From Novosphingobium lindaniclasticum LE124 (GTDB lineage: Bacteria > Pseudomonadota > Alphaproteobacteria > Sphingomonadales > Sphingomonadaceae), in contig NZ_ATHL01000038.1 of assembly GCF_000445125.1 (NCBI RefSeq), positions 1 to 58,280 of the forward strand: a stretch of DNA of 58,280 bases, given 5' to 3'. Under the pieces are notes generated by a model that searched no databases, had not been told where the DNA came from, and worked only from the letters and a program-made list of their open reading frames with translations. The position numbers and the translations under genes were made by a program. Below are positions 30,447-40,115 of the stretch, piece after piece. The stretch's first letter is position 1. Each line of letters opens with the position of its first letter.

Positions 30447-31523
30447 ATGTCCCGTCTTCCCAAGCTGTCGCTGTCCGTCGCCATCGCCGCCGTCGCCTTC
30501 GCGGCCAGCCCCGTGCTCGCCTCTTCGGGCATGATCGCGGGGATCGACGTGCTGAAGACCTGGAACCTGGTGGTGCTGGGCGATCTCACCTCGTCTTCCG
30601 AAGTGGAAGGCCGGACCTTCGTGGGCGGCAATCTCGACGGTAATTCGTCGAACTACCAGATTACCGCCCTGCCCGCCTCCTCCACCGGCACGCCGGGCCT
30701 GACAGTGGTGGGTGACGTCAACGGCGGCCACAAGAACCTCAACAACGGTTCGGGCGCCATCGTCGGCGGCAACGTCAACAGCGGACTCAATCTCAACGGT
30801 GCCGCGCAGACGGTGCAGGTGGGCGGGACGATCAGCAATACCAACGTCAACAACAACACCGTCACCTCGGGCCTCGCCGCCAGCAACCCGCAGTTCGCGC
30901 AGAACCTCGCCCAGCAGAAGAGCCTCATCGAAACCTCGATGGAAGGCCTCAGCCATGCGATGAGCACCGAGGCGGCCAACAGCCAGCTCACCATCAGCGG
31001 CAATCGCGGCACCTTCAACGCCCAGCCCGGCGCCGACGGCGTGGCGGTGTTCAACATCTCCGCCGCCGACCTCGACAAGATCGGCGAGATCCAGTTCAAC
31101 CTCAACGGCGCGGACACCGCCATCGTCAACGTCTCGGGCAAGTCGATCCGGCTGGACGACAACTTCCTCGGCGGCACCAACAACCTCGGCGAGAAGGTCG
31201 TCTGGAACTTCCACGAGGCCGCAGACCTCTCGCTGACCACCGCCTGGGGCGGCTCGGTTCTGGCGCCGGGCGCCAACGCCACGACCTCGAACTACATCCA
31301 GGGTTCGGCGGTGTTCGGGAATCTCGTGCAGAACGGTGAGATGCACGTCGGCACTTATACCGGCGGCTATACGCCGGGCGGCAATCCGGGGACGCCGGGC
31401 GGCTCCAGCGGTGGATCTTCGGGCGGCGCGACCGACGTGCCGGAGCCGGGCATGGTCGGACTCTTCGCGCTGGGCCTGGGTGCGTTGCTGTTCTGGCGTC
31501 GTCGGCGCGCGGTCACGGTTTAA
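30447..31523 (+). CDS. Choice-of-anchor A domain protein with PEP-CTERM signal
   Basis: 358-residue surface protein. Signal peptide MSRLPKLSLSVAIAAVAFAASPVLAS; body rich in Asn/Gly with the choice-of-anchor A pattern (NLVVLGDLTSSSEVEGRTFVGGNL, then repeated GG-N turns, then VVWNFHEA and WGGSVLAPGA). After a Gly/Ser linker the C-terminus is VPEPGMVGLFALGLGALLFW plus RRRR, a PEP-CTERM sorting signal normally handled by exosortase (EpsH). Exosortase genes often accompany EPS loci, but none is in this window. Function on the cell surface or in the matrix is inferred. Confidence 0.88.
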   Translation: MSRLPKLSLSVAIAAVAFAASPVLASSGMIAGIDVLKTWNLVVLGDLTSSSEVEGRTFVGGNLDGNSSNYQITALPASSTGTPGLTVVGDVNGGHKNLNNGSGAIVGGNVNSGLNLNGAAQTVQVGGTISNTNVNNNTVTSGLAASNPQFAQNLAQQKSLIETSMEGLSHAMSTEAANSQLTISGNRGTFNAQPGADGVAVFNISAADLDKIGEIQFNLNGADTAIVNVSGKSIRLDDNFLGGTNNLGEKVVWNFHEAADLSLTTAWGGSVLAPGANATTSNYIQGSAVFGNLVQNGEMHVGTYTGGYTPGGNPGTPGGSSGGSSGGATDVPEPGMVGLFALGLGALLFWRRRRAVTV

Positions 31524-31538
31524 GGGGCAGGGGTAGAA

Positions 31539-31558
31539 GCAGGGGCCATCGCCCCTGC
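31539..31558. terminator. Terminator-like hairpin after the PEP-CTERM gene
   Basis: GCAGGGGC, loop CATC, GCCCCTGC: a perfect 8-bp stem 16 nt after the stop codon. No T run. Confidence 0.6.
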
Positions 31559-31688
31559 ACCCCATCACTGTCTAGGTCAGGCACCACCTACCCGTCGTGC
31601 GCCCATCGCGGCGTCGGGAGACTTGATGGCTGCGTCGTAGGGAGCGCAGTACCGCTAGATCGCGCGCAAGGTCGACATTGGCGAGGGT

Positions 31689-31707
31689 CCGGGGGATCAT
31701 CCCCCGG
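31689..31707 (-). terminator. Palindromic hairpin after rsmB
   Basis: CCGGGGGAT-C-ATCCCCCGG, 9-bp arms, 10 nt beyond the rsmB stop on the minus strand. A close relative lies at 44051-44071. The gap 31559-31688 holds nothing else I can name. Confidence 0.55.
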
Positions 31708-31716
31708 GTCTTCCCC

Positions 31717-32946
31717 TTACTTCTGCCACCGCCCAACGAAGAACCCATCGAGCCCGCCGACCTCGGCCAGCATCCCCGGATCGGTCCGCACCCAGCCCTC
31801 GGCGCTCGGCTCCAGCCCCTCCGGCAGTTCCGAAGCCGCAACCGGCACCGGCGTCAGCGCAACCTTGTCCGCCTGATCCTCCCCCTCTTCCACTTCCAGC
31901 GAGCAGACCGCGTAGACCAGCTGCCCGCCCGGCTTGAGCCAGCCCGAGGCGCGGTCCAGCATCTTTTCCTGGAGTGCGGTCATTTCCTCGATCTGGCGCT
32001 CACCGATGCGGTGCAGCACGTCCGGGTGGCGGCGCGCGGTGCCGGTCGCCGTGCAGGGCGCGTCCAGCAGGATCGCGTCGAACCGTTCCTCCGGCTCCCA
32101 GGTCAGGACATCGGCCTGGACCACTTCCGCTTCGAGGCCGATGCGCTTGAGATTGTCGCGCAGGCGTTCGAGGCGGCGCTTGGAGTTGTCGAGCGCGGTG
32201 ACCTGCCAGCCCGCCGCCGCCAGTTGCAGCGTCTTGCCGCCCGGCGCGGCGCAAAGGTCGAGCACGCGCTTTCCGTGACCCGCGCCCAGCAGCCGCGCGG
32301 GCAGACTGGCGGCCAAGTCCTGCACCCACCAGGCGCCGTCGCGGAACCCTTCGAGGTGCTCGACCGCGGTGCCGCGCGCCAGGCGGACATGGCCTGGCAT
32401 CAGCGAGGTGCCGCCGAGGCGCTCGGCCCATTCGGCGGTCTGCTCGGGATGGCGCAGGGCGAGGTCGAGCGGCGGCGGCTCGGCAAGACCGGCAGCGATC
32501 GCTTCCCCGCGAGCGCCCCAGCGCCCCGCCACATCCTCGGGCAGGGTGGGCACATCCGGCAGGGCCACTTCGCGCTTGGTCAGGGTGGAAAACACGCCGT
32601 GCGCCAGGCGGCGCGGGCCGCCCATCAGCAGCGGCAGTCCGGTGGCGATCACCGCGTGGGCGGGCGTTTCCAGCCGCAGCACTTGCGCGAGCATGATCTG
32701 CAGCACCGCGCGCGCCTTGGCGTCGGGGGCGAGCGGCAGGCGGGTGGCGCTGTCGATCAGTTCGTCGAGATCGGTGCGCCAGCGCAGCACTTCGCCGGCG
32801 ATGGCGCGGGCAAGCGCCCGGTCGGCATCTCCGCTGACCCGCGCGAGCGCGGAGCCGCCTGCCTGGTCGAGCGTTTCGCCCCGCCGCAGCACGGCATCGA
32901 TAAGGTTGAGCGCGGCACGGCGCGCCGGAAGGCCGGGAATGTCCAT
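31717..32946 (-). CDS. rsmB: 16S rRNA (cytosine-967-C5)-methyltransferase-like RsmB
   Basis: 409-residue RsmB/NOP2 RNA methyltransferase. N-terminal NusB-like domain (about 1-135: ARRAALNLIDAVLRRGETLDQA), then the SAM domain with VLDLCAAPGGKTLQLA, ILLDAPCTATGTARRHPD (motif IV Cys) and QLVYAVCSLEVEEGE, where Cys348 is the catalytic cysteine. Methylates a cytosine in 16S rRNA. Divergent from the small DUF1674 gene. Confidence 0.93.
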   Translation of the reverse strand: MDIPGLPARRAALNLIDAVLRRGETLDQAGGSALARVSGDADRALARAIAGEVLRWRTDLDELIDSATRLPLAPDAKARAVLQIMLAQVLRLETPAHAVIATGLPLLMGGPRRLAHGVFSTLTKREVALPDVPTLPEDVAGRWGARGEAIAAGLAEPPPLDLALRHPEQTAEWAERLGGTSLMPGHVRLARGTAVEHLEGFRDGAWWVQDLAASLPARLLGAGHGKRVLDLCAAPGGKTLQLAAAGWQVTALDNSKRRLERLRDNLKRIGLEAEVVQADVLTWEPEERFDAILLDAPCTATGTARRHPDVLHRIGERQIEEMTALQEKMLDRASGWLKPGGQLVYAVCSLEVEEGEDQADKVALTPVPVAASELPEGLEPSAEGWVRTDPGMLAEVGGLDGFFVGRWQK

Positions 32947-32991
32947 TGGCTGCCCCTATAGCGGATTGCGTTTCGACGCCACCTTCACCAC

Positions 32992-33189
32992 ATGGGTTCC
33001 ATGACACAGCGCGCCACTACACGGCCGGAAGGCTTCACCAAGCCCGCCCACTGGACCAACGACCCCGCGCCGGCACCCTCGCCGGAAGCCGCGAAGGGCG
33101 GCGACGGCGAGGAAGAGCAGGACCCGGACGGCATTTCGCCCACCCGCTACGGCGACTGGGTGCGCAACGGCATCGCCATCGATTTCTGA
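32992..33189 (+). CDS. DUF1674 / SdhAF4-like small protein
   Basis: 65 residues, mostly charged and disordered, ending GISPTRYGDWVRNGIAIDF, the diagnostic C-terminus of DUF1674/SDHAF4 proteins that help assemble succinate dehydrogenase by binding the flavinylated SdhA. Family length is similar. An ATG at 33001 is an equally possible start, since neither has a strong ribosome binding site. Confidence 0.85.
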   Translation: MGSMTQRATTRPEGFTKPAHWTNDPAPAPSPEAAKGGDGEEEQDPDGISPTRYGDWVRNGIAIDF

Positions 33190-33219
33190 TCGCGGGCGGG
33201 GCCGGATCTGAGGAAATCC

Positions 33220-33362
33220 CGTCGTCCCGGACTTGATCCGGGACCGCTGGCAATCCTTTAGGCACGCGCTCGAAGACAAGCGCTGTCCGACATCGCCATA
33301 AGTGCTCGACTGCCCGCCAGGCGCGGCTCGGCCAGCGGTCCCGGATCAAGTCCGGGGCGACG
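33220..33362. repeat. Composite palindromic repeat, copy R2 (inverted, with insertion)
   Basis: Outer palindromes CGTCGTCCCGGACTTGATCC (from 33220) and its partner ending GATCAAGTCCGGGGCGACG at about 33362. Read on the minus strand it matches copy R5 through GAGCCGCGCC and GTGCCTAAAG, but has about 38 extra nt in the centre. Confidence 0.8.
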
Positions 33363-33393
33363 AGGCTATTGTCGACCAGTTCCCACCCGCCGC

Positions 33394-34299
33394 CTACCAC
33401 TCCCGCGCCATGCCCGGGAGGCGCTCGGCCAGAAAGTCGATCCACGCCCTGGTCTTGGCCGCGGGCCGCCGCGTGGGGTGGGTGACCGCATGGATCGCGC
33501 CAAGGTCGTAGAGGTCGGCGCCGAGGTCCAGTTCCACCAGCCGTCCCTCGGCAAGGGCGCGATCCACGAAGAAGCGCGGTCCGTAGACGAGGCCCATGCC
33601 CGCCACCGCCGCCTGCGCCAGAACCCAGCCATTGTTCGCATGAAGCGGCCCGCGCACGGCCACCGCGTGGCCGCCGTCGCGCCCGAAGCTCCAGCGGGTG
33701 GCGCCCGTCTCGCCGCTGAGCGTGTAGCCCAGGCATTCGTGCGCGGCGAGATCGTCCAGCGAGCGGGGCGGGCCGCACCGTTCGAGATAGCCGCGCGCGG
33801 CGCAGACCGCCATGCGCACCGGCGCCAGCTTGCGCGCGACGAGGTTGCTGTCGCCCAGCCGCCCGATCCGCACGGCCACGTCCCAGCGCTCTTCCAGCAG
33901 GTCGACGATACGGTCGTTGAGGCCAAGCTCCACCGTGACGGCCGGATGGCGCGCGTGGAATTCGGTCACCAGGTTCACCAGATAGGCGCTGCCGAAAGCG
34001 GCCGGGCCGGAGACGCGCAGCAGGCCCTCCACCGCCGTCGACCGGGCCATGGCCTCGGCATCGGCTTCCTCCAGTTCGCCCAGCACCCGCTCGGCCTTGT
34101 CGAGATAGGCGGCGCCGGCCTCGGTCAGCGCCAGCCGCCGCGTGGTGCGGTTCACCAGGGTCGCGCCGAGGCGCTGCTCCAGCGCGTTGAGGTGCTTGGC
34201 GGCCATGGCCGGCGACATCGCAAGATCGCGCGCCGCCGCCGAAAGACCGCCGAGCCGGATCGCCTTCACGAAGACCTCGATGCCCTTGAGCCGGTCCAT
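33394..34299 (-). CDS. LysR-family transcriptional regulator
   Basis: 301 residues. N-terminal HTH: DRLKGIEVFVKAIRLGGLSAAARDLAMSPAMAAKHLNALEQRLG; C-terminal LysR substrate domain from about residue 92 (VEGLLRVSGPAAFG). Divergent from a DoxX/DODA operon, which it likely controls. Confidence 0.9.
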   Translation of the reverse strand: MDRLKGIEVFVKAIRLGGLSAAARDLAMSPAMAAKHLNALEQRLGATLVNRTTRRLALTEAGAAYLDKAERVLGELEEADAEAMARSTAVEGLLRVSGPAAFGSAYLVNLVTEFHARHPAVTVELGLNDRIVDLLEERWDVAVRIGRLGDSNLVARKLAPVRMAVCAARGYLERCGPPRSLDDLAAHECLGYTLSGETGATRWSFGRDGGHAVAVRGPLHANNGWVLAQAAVAGMGLVYGPRFFVDRALAEGRLVELDLGADLYDLGAIHAVTHPTRRPAAKTRAWIDFLAERLPGMAREW

Positions 34300-34390
34300 T
34301 CAACACTCCTGGTATCAAGTCATTCAACAAGCGCCATGATTATCATCAGGGAGATGAAGGTCTAGATAGGTCTTCGAAAGGACGCCTCCC

Positions 34391-34797
34391 ATGACCTCGA
34401 CGCCTTCCAGCGCCCCTTACGGCGCTTTGATCCTTCGCATCGCGCTGGGCGCGCTGTTCATCGCCCACTTCGCGCTCAAGCTGTTCGTCTTCACACCCGC
34501 CGGAGCGGCAGCCTTCTTCGGCAGACTGGGGCTGCCCCCGGCGCTGGCCTATGTCACCATGGCGGCGGAGCTGCTCGGCGGGCTGGCGCTGATCCTGGCA
34601 TCTACGCCCGCGCGGTGGCGCTGGCCTTGATCCCGCTGCTGCTCGGCACCATCGTCCTCGTACATGGAGTCAACGGCTTCTTCTTCGACGGCACGGGTGG
34701 CGGCTGGGAGTATCCCGCCTTCTGGTCGATCGCCCTTCTCGTCCTGGCCCTGATCGGCGACGGTGCCCACACGCTCGTCCCGACCCGGCGCAACTGA
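34391..34797 (+). pseudogene. DoxX-family membrane protein, frameshifted
   Basis: Two adjoining frames together encode one DoxX protein. The first (34391-34630) gives GALILRIALGALFIAHFALK through ELLGGLALIL and then runs off family; the second frame resumes with ALALIPLLLGTIVLVHG and ends GDGAHTLVPTRRN at 34797. Adding one G in the GG at about 34597-34598 restores ILGIYARAVALALIPLLLG, a typical DoxX helix. So there is a single-base deletion, either real or a sequence error. DoxX proteins are four-helix membrane proteins often next to LysR and DODA genes, as here. Confidence 0.85.
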
Positions 34798-34809
34798 GGA
34801 ACCCCCACC

Positions 34810-35598
<789 letters not shown>

Positions 35599-35614
35599 CG
35601 GGATGCCGCCAGCC

Positions 35615-36613
35615 TCAATGCAACAGTTCGCACCGATTCCGCCCACCGCGCTTGGCAGCGTAGAGCGGGCCATCGGCAGCGGCGATCCAGTCCTCCACCG
35701 TGGCGATGGAATCGCTCAGCGGCGCGATGCCGAAGCTGGCGGTGACGCGGATCGTCGAGCCGCTGGGCACCGCGATGTCGTGCTGAGCCAGGGTCACGCG
35801 GAACCGCTCCACCGCCACCAGCGCCTCGGCCGCTTCGGTTTCCGGCAGCAACACCGCGAACTCCTCGCCCCCTAGCCGGCCGAGCGAGTCCACCGGCCGC
35901 GTCGCCCCGACCACGGTCGCGGCCATCTCGCGCAGCACCGCATCGCCGGCCGGATGGCCATGGGCGTCATTGACCTGCTTGAAGTGATCGAGGTCGATCA
36001 GCACCAGGCAACTGGGCCTGCCGTAACGGCGGAAGCGGTCCATCTCCTGCCGGGCCTTGTCGAGGAAACCGCGACGGGTGAGCGCCCCGGTCAACTGGTC
36101 GCGCTCGGCGATGCGGCGCAGTTCCAGCTCGTTCATGACGATGCGCGCGAAATTGCCGAGCAGGGCGACTTCGGCCTCGTTGAAATCCCGCACTTTGTCG
36201 TCGATCGCGCAGAGCACGCCGACATTGTAGCCTTCCGGCGTCAGCAGCGGGATGCCCGCATAGCTGCGCACATTGGGGTCGTCGGTGACGAAGGGGTTGT
36301 CGGCGAAACGGGCATCGAGCCGGGCGTCGGATATGAGGAACGGCGCGGTCTGCTGGATCGCATGGGTGCAGAACGAGACGTTGCGCGGCGTCTCGGCCAC
36401 GCCGATGCCGCTGCGCGCCTTGAACCACTGGCGGTCGGCGTCGATCAGCGTGACGGCGGCCATGGGCACGTTCAGCACCGCGCGCACCAGCGAGACGACA
36501 TGCTCGAACGCGTCCTCGGGCTCGCTGTCCAGCACGTCCAGATCGTGCAGCGCGGCCAGGCGGCCCTGCTCGTCGTCGAGGATGGTTTGGGGGAGCATGG
36601 TTTGGCCGGTCAT
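35615..36613 (-). CDS. GAF-GGDEF diguanylate cyclase
   Basis: 332-residue cytosolic sensor enzyme. GAF domain at about 30-160 (AAVTLIDADRQWFKARSGIG through GVLCAIDDK), GGDEF domain at about 170-330 with DQLTGALTRRGF, DLDHFKQVNDAHGH and the active site GGEEF. RPVD five residues before it fits the RxxD inhibitory site, so product feedback is likely. Makes c-di-GMP. Faces the convergent DODA gene. Confidence 0.92.
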   Translation of the reverse strand: MTGQTMLPQTILDDEQGRLAALHDLDVLDSEPEDAFEHVVSLVRAVLNVPMAAVTLIDADRQWFKARSGIGVAETPRNVSFCTHAIQQTAPFLISDARLDARFADNPFVTDDPNVRSYAGIPLLTPEGYNVGVLCAIDDKVRDFNEAEVALLGNFARIVMNELELRRIAERDQLTGALTRRGFLDKARQEMDRFRRYGRPSCLVLIDLDHFKQVNDAHGHPAGDAVLREMAATVVGATRPVDSLGRLGGEEFAVLLPETEAAEALVAVERFRVTLAQHDIAVPSGSTIRVTASFGIAPLSDSIATVEDWIAAADGPLYAAKRGGRNRCELLH

Positions 36614-36847
36614 CCTGGCATTCCGATCACGCCGCGTCCGCCGCGACCAAGTTGATCCATCGATCGGAAGAACCGGCGCTGCCCGCCGGCACCCGATCGC
36701 GCGAGCGTAGGCGAGCCGTGCCCAAGACGTCCCGGCAATGGCCCCTACTTATGTAGCTGCCTCTATAGCAGGATTAAATTCCTGAAAATGGCTTCCAGGC
36801 GAGGTTTCTCGCAACTTGCGTTCGCTCCTGCCTGAAATACGGCACGA

Positions 36848-37348
36848 TCAGGGACTTATCTCGATCGGGGTGCCTTCCGGCACCGCTTGGTAGAGCGCCT
36901 CGATCTCCGTGTTGGACACGGCGATGCAGCCGTCCGTCCAGTCGCCGGGCACGCGGCCTGCGCGCAAGGCGTTCGGCTGGCCGTGGATCATGATCATCCC
37001 TCCGGCGGACCGCCCGCGCGCCTGGGCATAGGCCCGGTCCTGCGCGCTGGGATAGGAGATGTGAAGCGAGAGGTGATAGCGGCTCTGCGGATTGCCCCAG
37101 TCGATCTCGTAACGGCCTTCGGGAGTGCGCTCGTCCCCTTCGAAGCGCTTGGGGCCGGTGGGCTCGTCGCCGAGCTGGATGTGCTCGATCACATGGACGA
37201 GCCGGTCGCCGGTCCAGAGTTCCATGATCCGCGCCGCCTTGTGCACGCGGATCAGGTCGATCTGGGGAAGCTGGAGAGCCGGCTCTGCATCCGCCGCGCC
37301 GAGCAGAAGCAGAAGCAGGAGCGGCGCGAGCCTGAACCCGCGCCGCAC
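36848..37348 (-). CDS. L,D-transpeptidase (YkuD) family protein
   Basis: 166 residues with a signal peptide (MRRGFRLAPLLLLLLLGAADA). The catalytic domain has MIMIHGQPN and GDWTDGCIAVSNTE, the HxxxSxGC-type motif with catalytic Cys; here the residue before Gly is Asp where Ser/Thr is common. Crosslinks peptidoglycan or attaches proteins in the periplasm. It starts with GTG at 37348, 4 nt after purA, so it is probably cotranscribed. The gap 36614-36847 upstream of the GGDEF gene shows no gene. Confidence 0.85.
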   Translation of the reverse strand: MRRGFRLAPLLLLLLLGAADAEPALQLPQIDLIRVHKAARIMELWTGDRLVHVIEHIQLGDEPTGPKRFEGDERTPEGRYEIDWGNPQSRYHLSLHISYPSAQDRAYAQARGRSAGGMIMIHGQPNALRAGRVPGDWTDGCIAVSNTEIEALYQAVPEGTPIEISP

Positions 37349-37352
37349 CGGA

Positions 37353-38642
37353 TCAATCCAGGAAGGGATCGCGCACGAGGATGGTGTCCTCGCGCTCGGG
37401 GCTGGTCGAGACCAGCGCCACCGGGGTTTCGATCAGTTCCTGCACGCGCTGGATATACTTGATCGCCTGCGCGGGAAGGTCGGCCCAGGAACGGGCGCCG
37501 GCGGTGGTGCCCTGCCAGCCGTCCATTTCTTCGTAGATCGGCTCGACCTTGGCCTGGTCGGCGGCGTGGCTGGGGAAATAGTCCAGCACCTTTCCGTTGA
37601 GGCGGTAGCCGGTGCAGATCTTCACCTTCTCGAAGCCGTCCAGCACGTCCAGCTTGGTCAGCGCAATGCCGGTGACGCCCGAGATGGCGCAGGACTGGCG
37701 GGTGAGCACCGCATCGAACCAGCCGCAGCGGCGCTTGCGGCCGGTGACTGTGCCGAATTCATGGCCCCGCTCGCCAAGGCGCTGGCCGGTCTCGTCCTCC
37801 AGTTCGGTCGGAAACGGGCCCGAGCCGACGCGGGTGGTATAGGCCTTGACGATGCCCAGCACGAAGCCGGTGGCCGAAGGGCCGAGGCCCGAACCCGAAG
37901 CCGCCGTGCCCGAAACCGTGTTCGAGCTGGTGACGAAAGGATAAGTGCCGTGATCGACATCGAGCAGCACGCCCTGCGCGCCTTCGAACAGGATGCGGGC
38001 GCCGGCCTTGCGCACCTTGTTCAGGCGCTTCCACACGGGCTGCGCGAACTGGAGCACGAAAGGCGCGATCTCGCGCAGTTCCTCGATCAGCGCCTCGCGA
38101 TCGACCGGCGGCTGGTTGAAACCGGCGCGCAGTGCGTCGTGGTGGGCGCAGAGACGGTCGAGCTGCGGATCGAGCGCATCGAGGTGCGCCAGGTCGCAGA
38201 CGCGGATGGCGCGGCGGCCGACCTTGTCTTCGTAAGCCGGGCCGATGCCGCGGCCGGTGGTGCCGATCTTGCCCGAACCGGCCGCCGTTTCGCGCAGGCC
38301 ATCGAGGTCGCGGTGGAGCGGCAGGATCAGCGGGCAGTTGTCGGCAATCGCGAAGTTCTCGGGATTGATCTCCACGCCCTGGCCGCGCAGCTTCTCGACT
38401 TCGGCCTTGAGGTGCCAGGGATCGAGCACGACGCCATTGCCGACGATCGACAGCGTGCCCGTGACGATGCCCGAGGGCAGCAGGCTCAGCTTGTAGACCT
38501 GGTCGCCCACGACCAGCGTGTGGCCGGCATTGTGGCCGCCCTGGAAACGGACCACGGCATCGGCGCGGCTGGCGAGCCAGTCGACGATCTTGCCCTTGCC
38601 CTCATCGCCCCACTGGGCGCCGATCACGGTTACGTTGGCCAT
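37353..38642 (-). CDS. purA: Adenylosuccinate synthetase
   Basis: 429 residues, the standard length; joins IMP and aspartate with GTP in AMP synthesis. N-terminus [23 protein letters not shown] (P-loop, catalytic Asp) and [10 protein letters not shown] are diagnostic. I used ATG 38642; a frame continues to 38666 without support. Downstream of hisZ on the same strand, separated by a palindromic repeat. Confidence 0.96.
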   Translation of the reverse strand: MANVTVIGAQWGDEGKGKIVDWLASRADAVVRFQGGHNAGHTLVVGDQVYKLSLLPSGIVTGTLSIVGNGVVLDPWHLKAEVEKLRGQGVEINPENFAIADNCPLILPLHRDLDGLRETAAGSGKIGTTGRGIGPAYEDKVGRRAIRVCDLAHLDALDPQLDRLCAHHDALRAGFNQPPVDREALIEELREIAPFVLQFAQPVWKRLNKVRKAGARILFEGAQGVLLDVDHGTYPFVTSSNTVSGTAASGSGLGPSATGFVLGIVKAYTTRVGSGPFPTELEDETGQRLGERGHEFGTVTGRKRRCGWFDAVLTRQSCAISGVTGIALTKLDVLDGFEKVKICTGYRLNGKVLDYFPSHAADQAKVEPIYEEMDGWQGTTAGARSWADLPAQAIKYIQRVQELIETPVALVSTSPEREDTILVRDPFLD

Positions 38643-38808
38643 GGATATACTCCTCCACCCTGCCACGGTGGATCCAATAACGCCCTTCGACAGGACTCGG
38701 CGATATGGATTTGCGTTGGGGCAAAAGCGCCCCGGCTTTTCGCCCGCGCCCTAGTGGCAAGGCGCATGGCTCGTCAAGGGTAGACCGCGCCTTCGTACCG
38801 GAAGCCCC

Positions 38809-38840
38809 CGTCGTCCCGGATCAAGTCCGGGATGACGATG
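38809..38840. repeat. Single palindromic repeat unit R3
   Basis: CGTCGTCCCGGAT and its partner TCCGGGATGACGATG form one imperfect palindrome, half of the composite unit, between hisZ and purA. Confidence 0.7.
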
Positions 38841-38853
38841 TTGCGCTGGCGAA

Positions 38854-39978
38854 TCACAGCGCGACCGCTTCGCCGCCTTCCAGCTTGTGCGAACACCCCA
38901 GCGCCAACGGATCGTCGCTTTCGGACAGCGCCGCCACCGTCGTCCAGCCGATCGCGCGCTGCTGCCCGGCTACACGCGGATCGTGCCCCAACGGCAGGAA
39001 CAGCTTGCGCTGCGCCTGCGGTTCGGCAGCCAGCAGGTCCACCAGCGGGTCGGGATAGAGCGAGAAGCCGGTGGCCGATTCGGGATGATGCCCGGTCTGG
39101 CCAAGGATGCGATAGGTACCACCCCGACCGAGGCTGCCCGAGATTCCCTCGGCATAGATCGTGAAGCCGAACCACGACTGATACTCGAAACCGTGCCGCT
39201 CGGACGGATCGAGCGTGATGCGCGCCTTGTCACTCACGCGCGCGGCGATTTCGCGCAAGCCCGCGATGCGGCTGGCGAGCGCGCCGCCGCATTCGAAAGC
39301 CGCAATACGCTCGATCGCGCTGGCGAAAGGACCGACCGCGTAGAGCAGCGGCAGGTAGCCCTCGCCGCCCACGTCGACGAGCCCGCCTGCGTCCTTGGCG
39401 TCGAGCATCTGGCGCACCGCCGCGATGCGGGCTTCCGGCAGCGGCAGGGCTTCCACGCTGAGCGTATCGACAAGGTCCGGCAGGGTGAAGTCCACCGAGA
39501 TCCCGGTGGCGCCAGCCGCGCGCAGGGCCTCGATCGCCAGTTCGACGATCTCGGCGGCGGCGGCGACCGAATCGGTGCCGATCAGCTCGGCGCCCAGCTG
39601 GAGCCGCTCGCGGCGCGGATCGAGGCCGTCGCCCTTGATCGTGCAGACCTGCCCGGAATAGGACAACCGCAGCGGACGCGGCGCTTCGGCAAGCCCGGTA
39701 GCCGCGATGCGCGCGACCTGGGCGGTCATGTCCGAGCGCAACGCCAGCATCCGCAGGGAAACGGAATCGACGAAGCGGAACATGCGCCGCACCTGCACGC
39801 CTGCCATGCGGTGCGCGAGAGCCTTTTCGAACTCGATCAGCGGCGTTTCCACGCGCTCGTAGCCGTGGCTCGCCAGCACGTCATGCGCCATGCGGCGCAC
39901 CTGCTGCGAGGCCGAGGCCTGCTGAGGAAGACGGTCGCCCAGTCCTTCGGGCAAGAGATCGCGGTCGTTGTCCTGCAT
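38854..39978 (-). CDS. hisZ: ATP phosphoribosyltransferase regulatory subunit
   Basis: 374-residue paralogue of histidyl-tRNA synthetase that partners the short HisG in the first step of histidine synthesis. LLPEGLGDRLPQQASASQQVRR opens a class II synthetase core with motif-2-like MFRFVDSVSLRMLALRSDMTAQVAR; the C-terminal anticodon-binding domain is absent. ATG at 39978. In this lineage it commonly sits between serA and purA, as seen here. Confidence 0.9.
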   Translation of the reverse strand: MQDNDRDLLPEGLGDRLPQQASASQQVRRMAHDVLASHGYERVETPLIEFEKALAHRMAGVQVRRMFRFVDSVSLRMLALRSDMTAQVARIAATGLAEAPRPLRLSYSGQVCTIKGDGLDPRRERLQLGAELIGTDSVAAAAEIVELAIEALRAAGATGISVDFTLPDLVDTLSVEALPLPEARIAAVRQMLDAKDAGGLVDVGGEGYLPLLYAVGPFASAIERIAAFECGGALASRIAGLREIAARVSDKARITLDPSERHGFEYQSWFGFTIYAEGISGSLGRGGTYRILGQTGHHPESATGFSLYPDPLVDLLAAEPQAQRKLFLPLGHDPRVAGQQRAIGWTTVAALSESDDPLALGCSHKLEGGEAVAL

Positions 39979-40057
39979 GATGATGGCGGCCTTAGCGAGG
40001 TGAGGCAGAGTTGTCGAATGATTGCAGGAGCAGCGTTCGCGGCATTTTCGAAAAGAA

Positions 40058-40089
40058 AAGGGGCCGGCATCCGCAGACACCGGCCCCTT
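40058..40089 (-). terminator. Rho-independent terminator of serA
   Basis: AAGGGGCCGG (40058-40067) pairs with CCGGCCCCTT (40080-40089) around a 12-nt loop. On the minus strand it is followed by TTCTTTT. It lies 26 nt after the serA stop and separates it from hisZ. Confidence 0.85.
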
Positions 40090-40115
40090 CCGTTGGGAGC
40101 TTTCGATCCGTCAGA

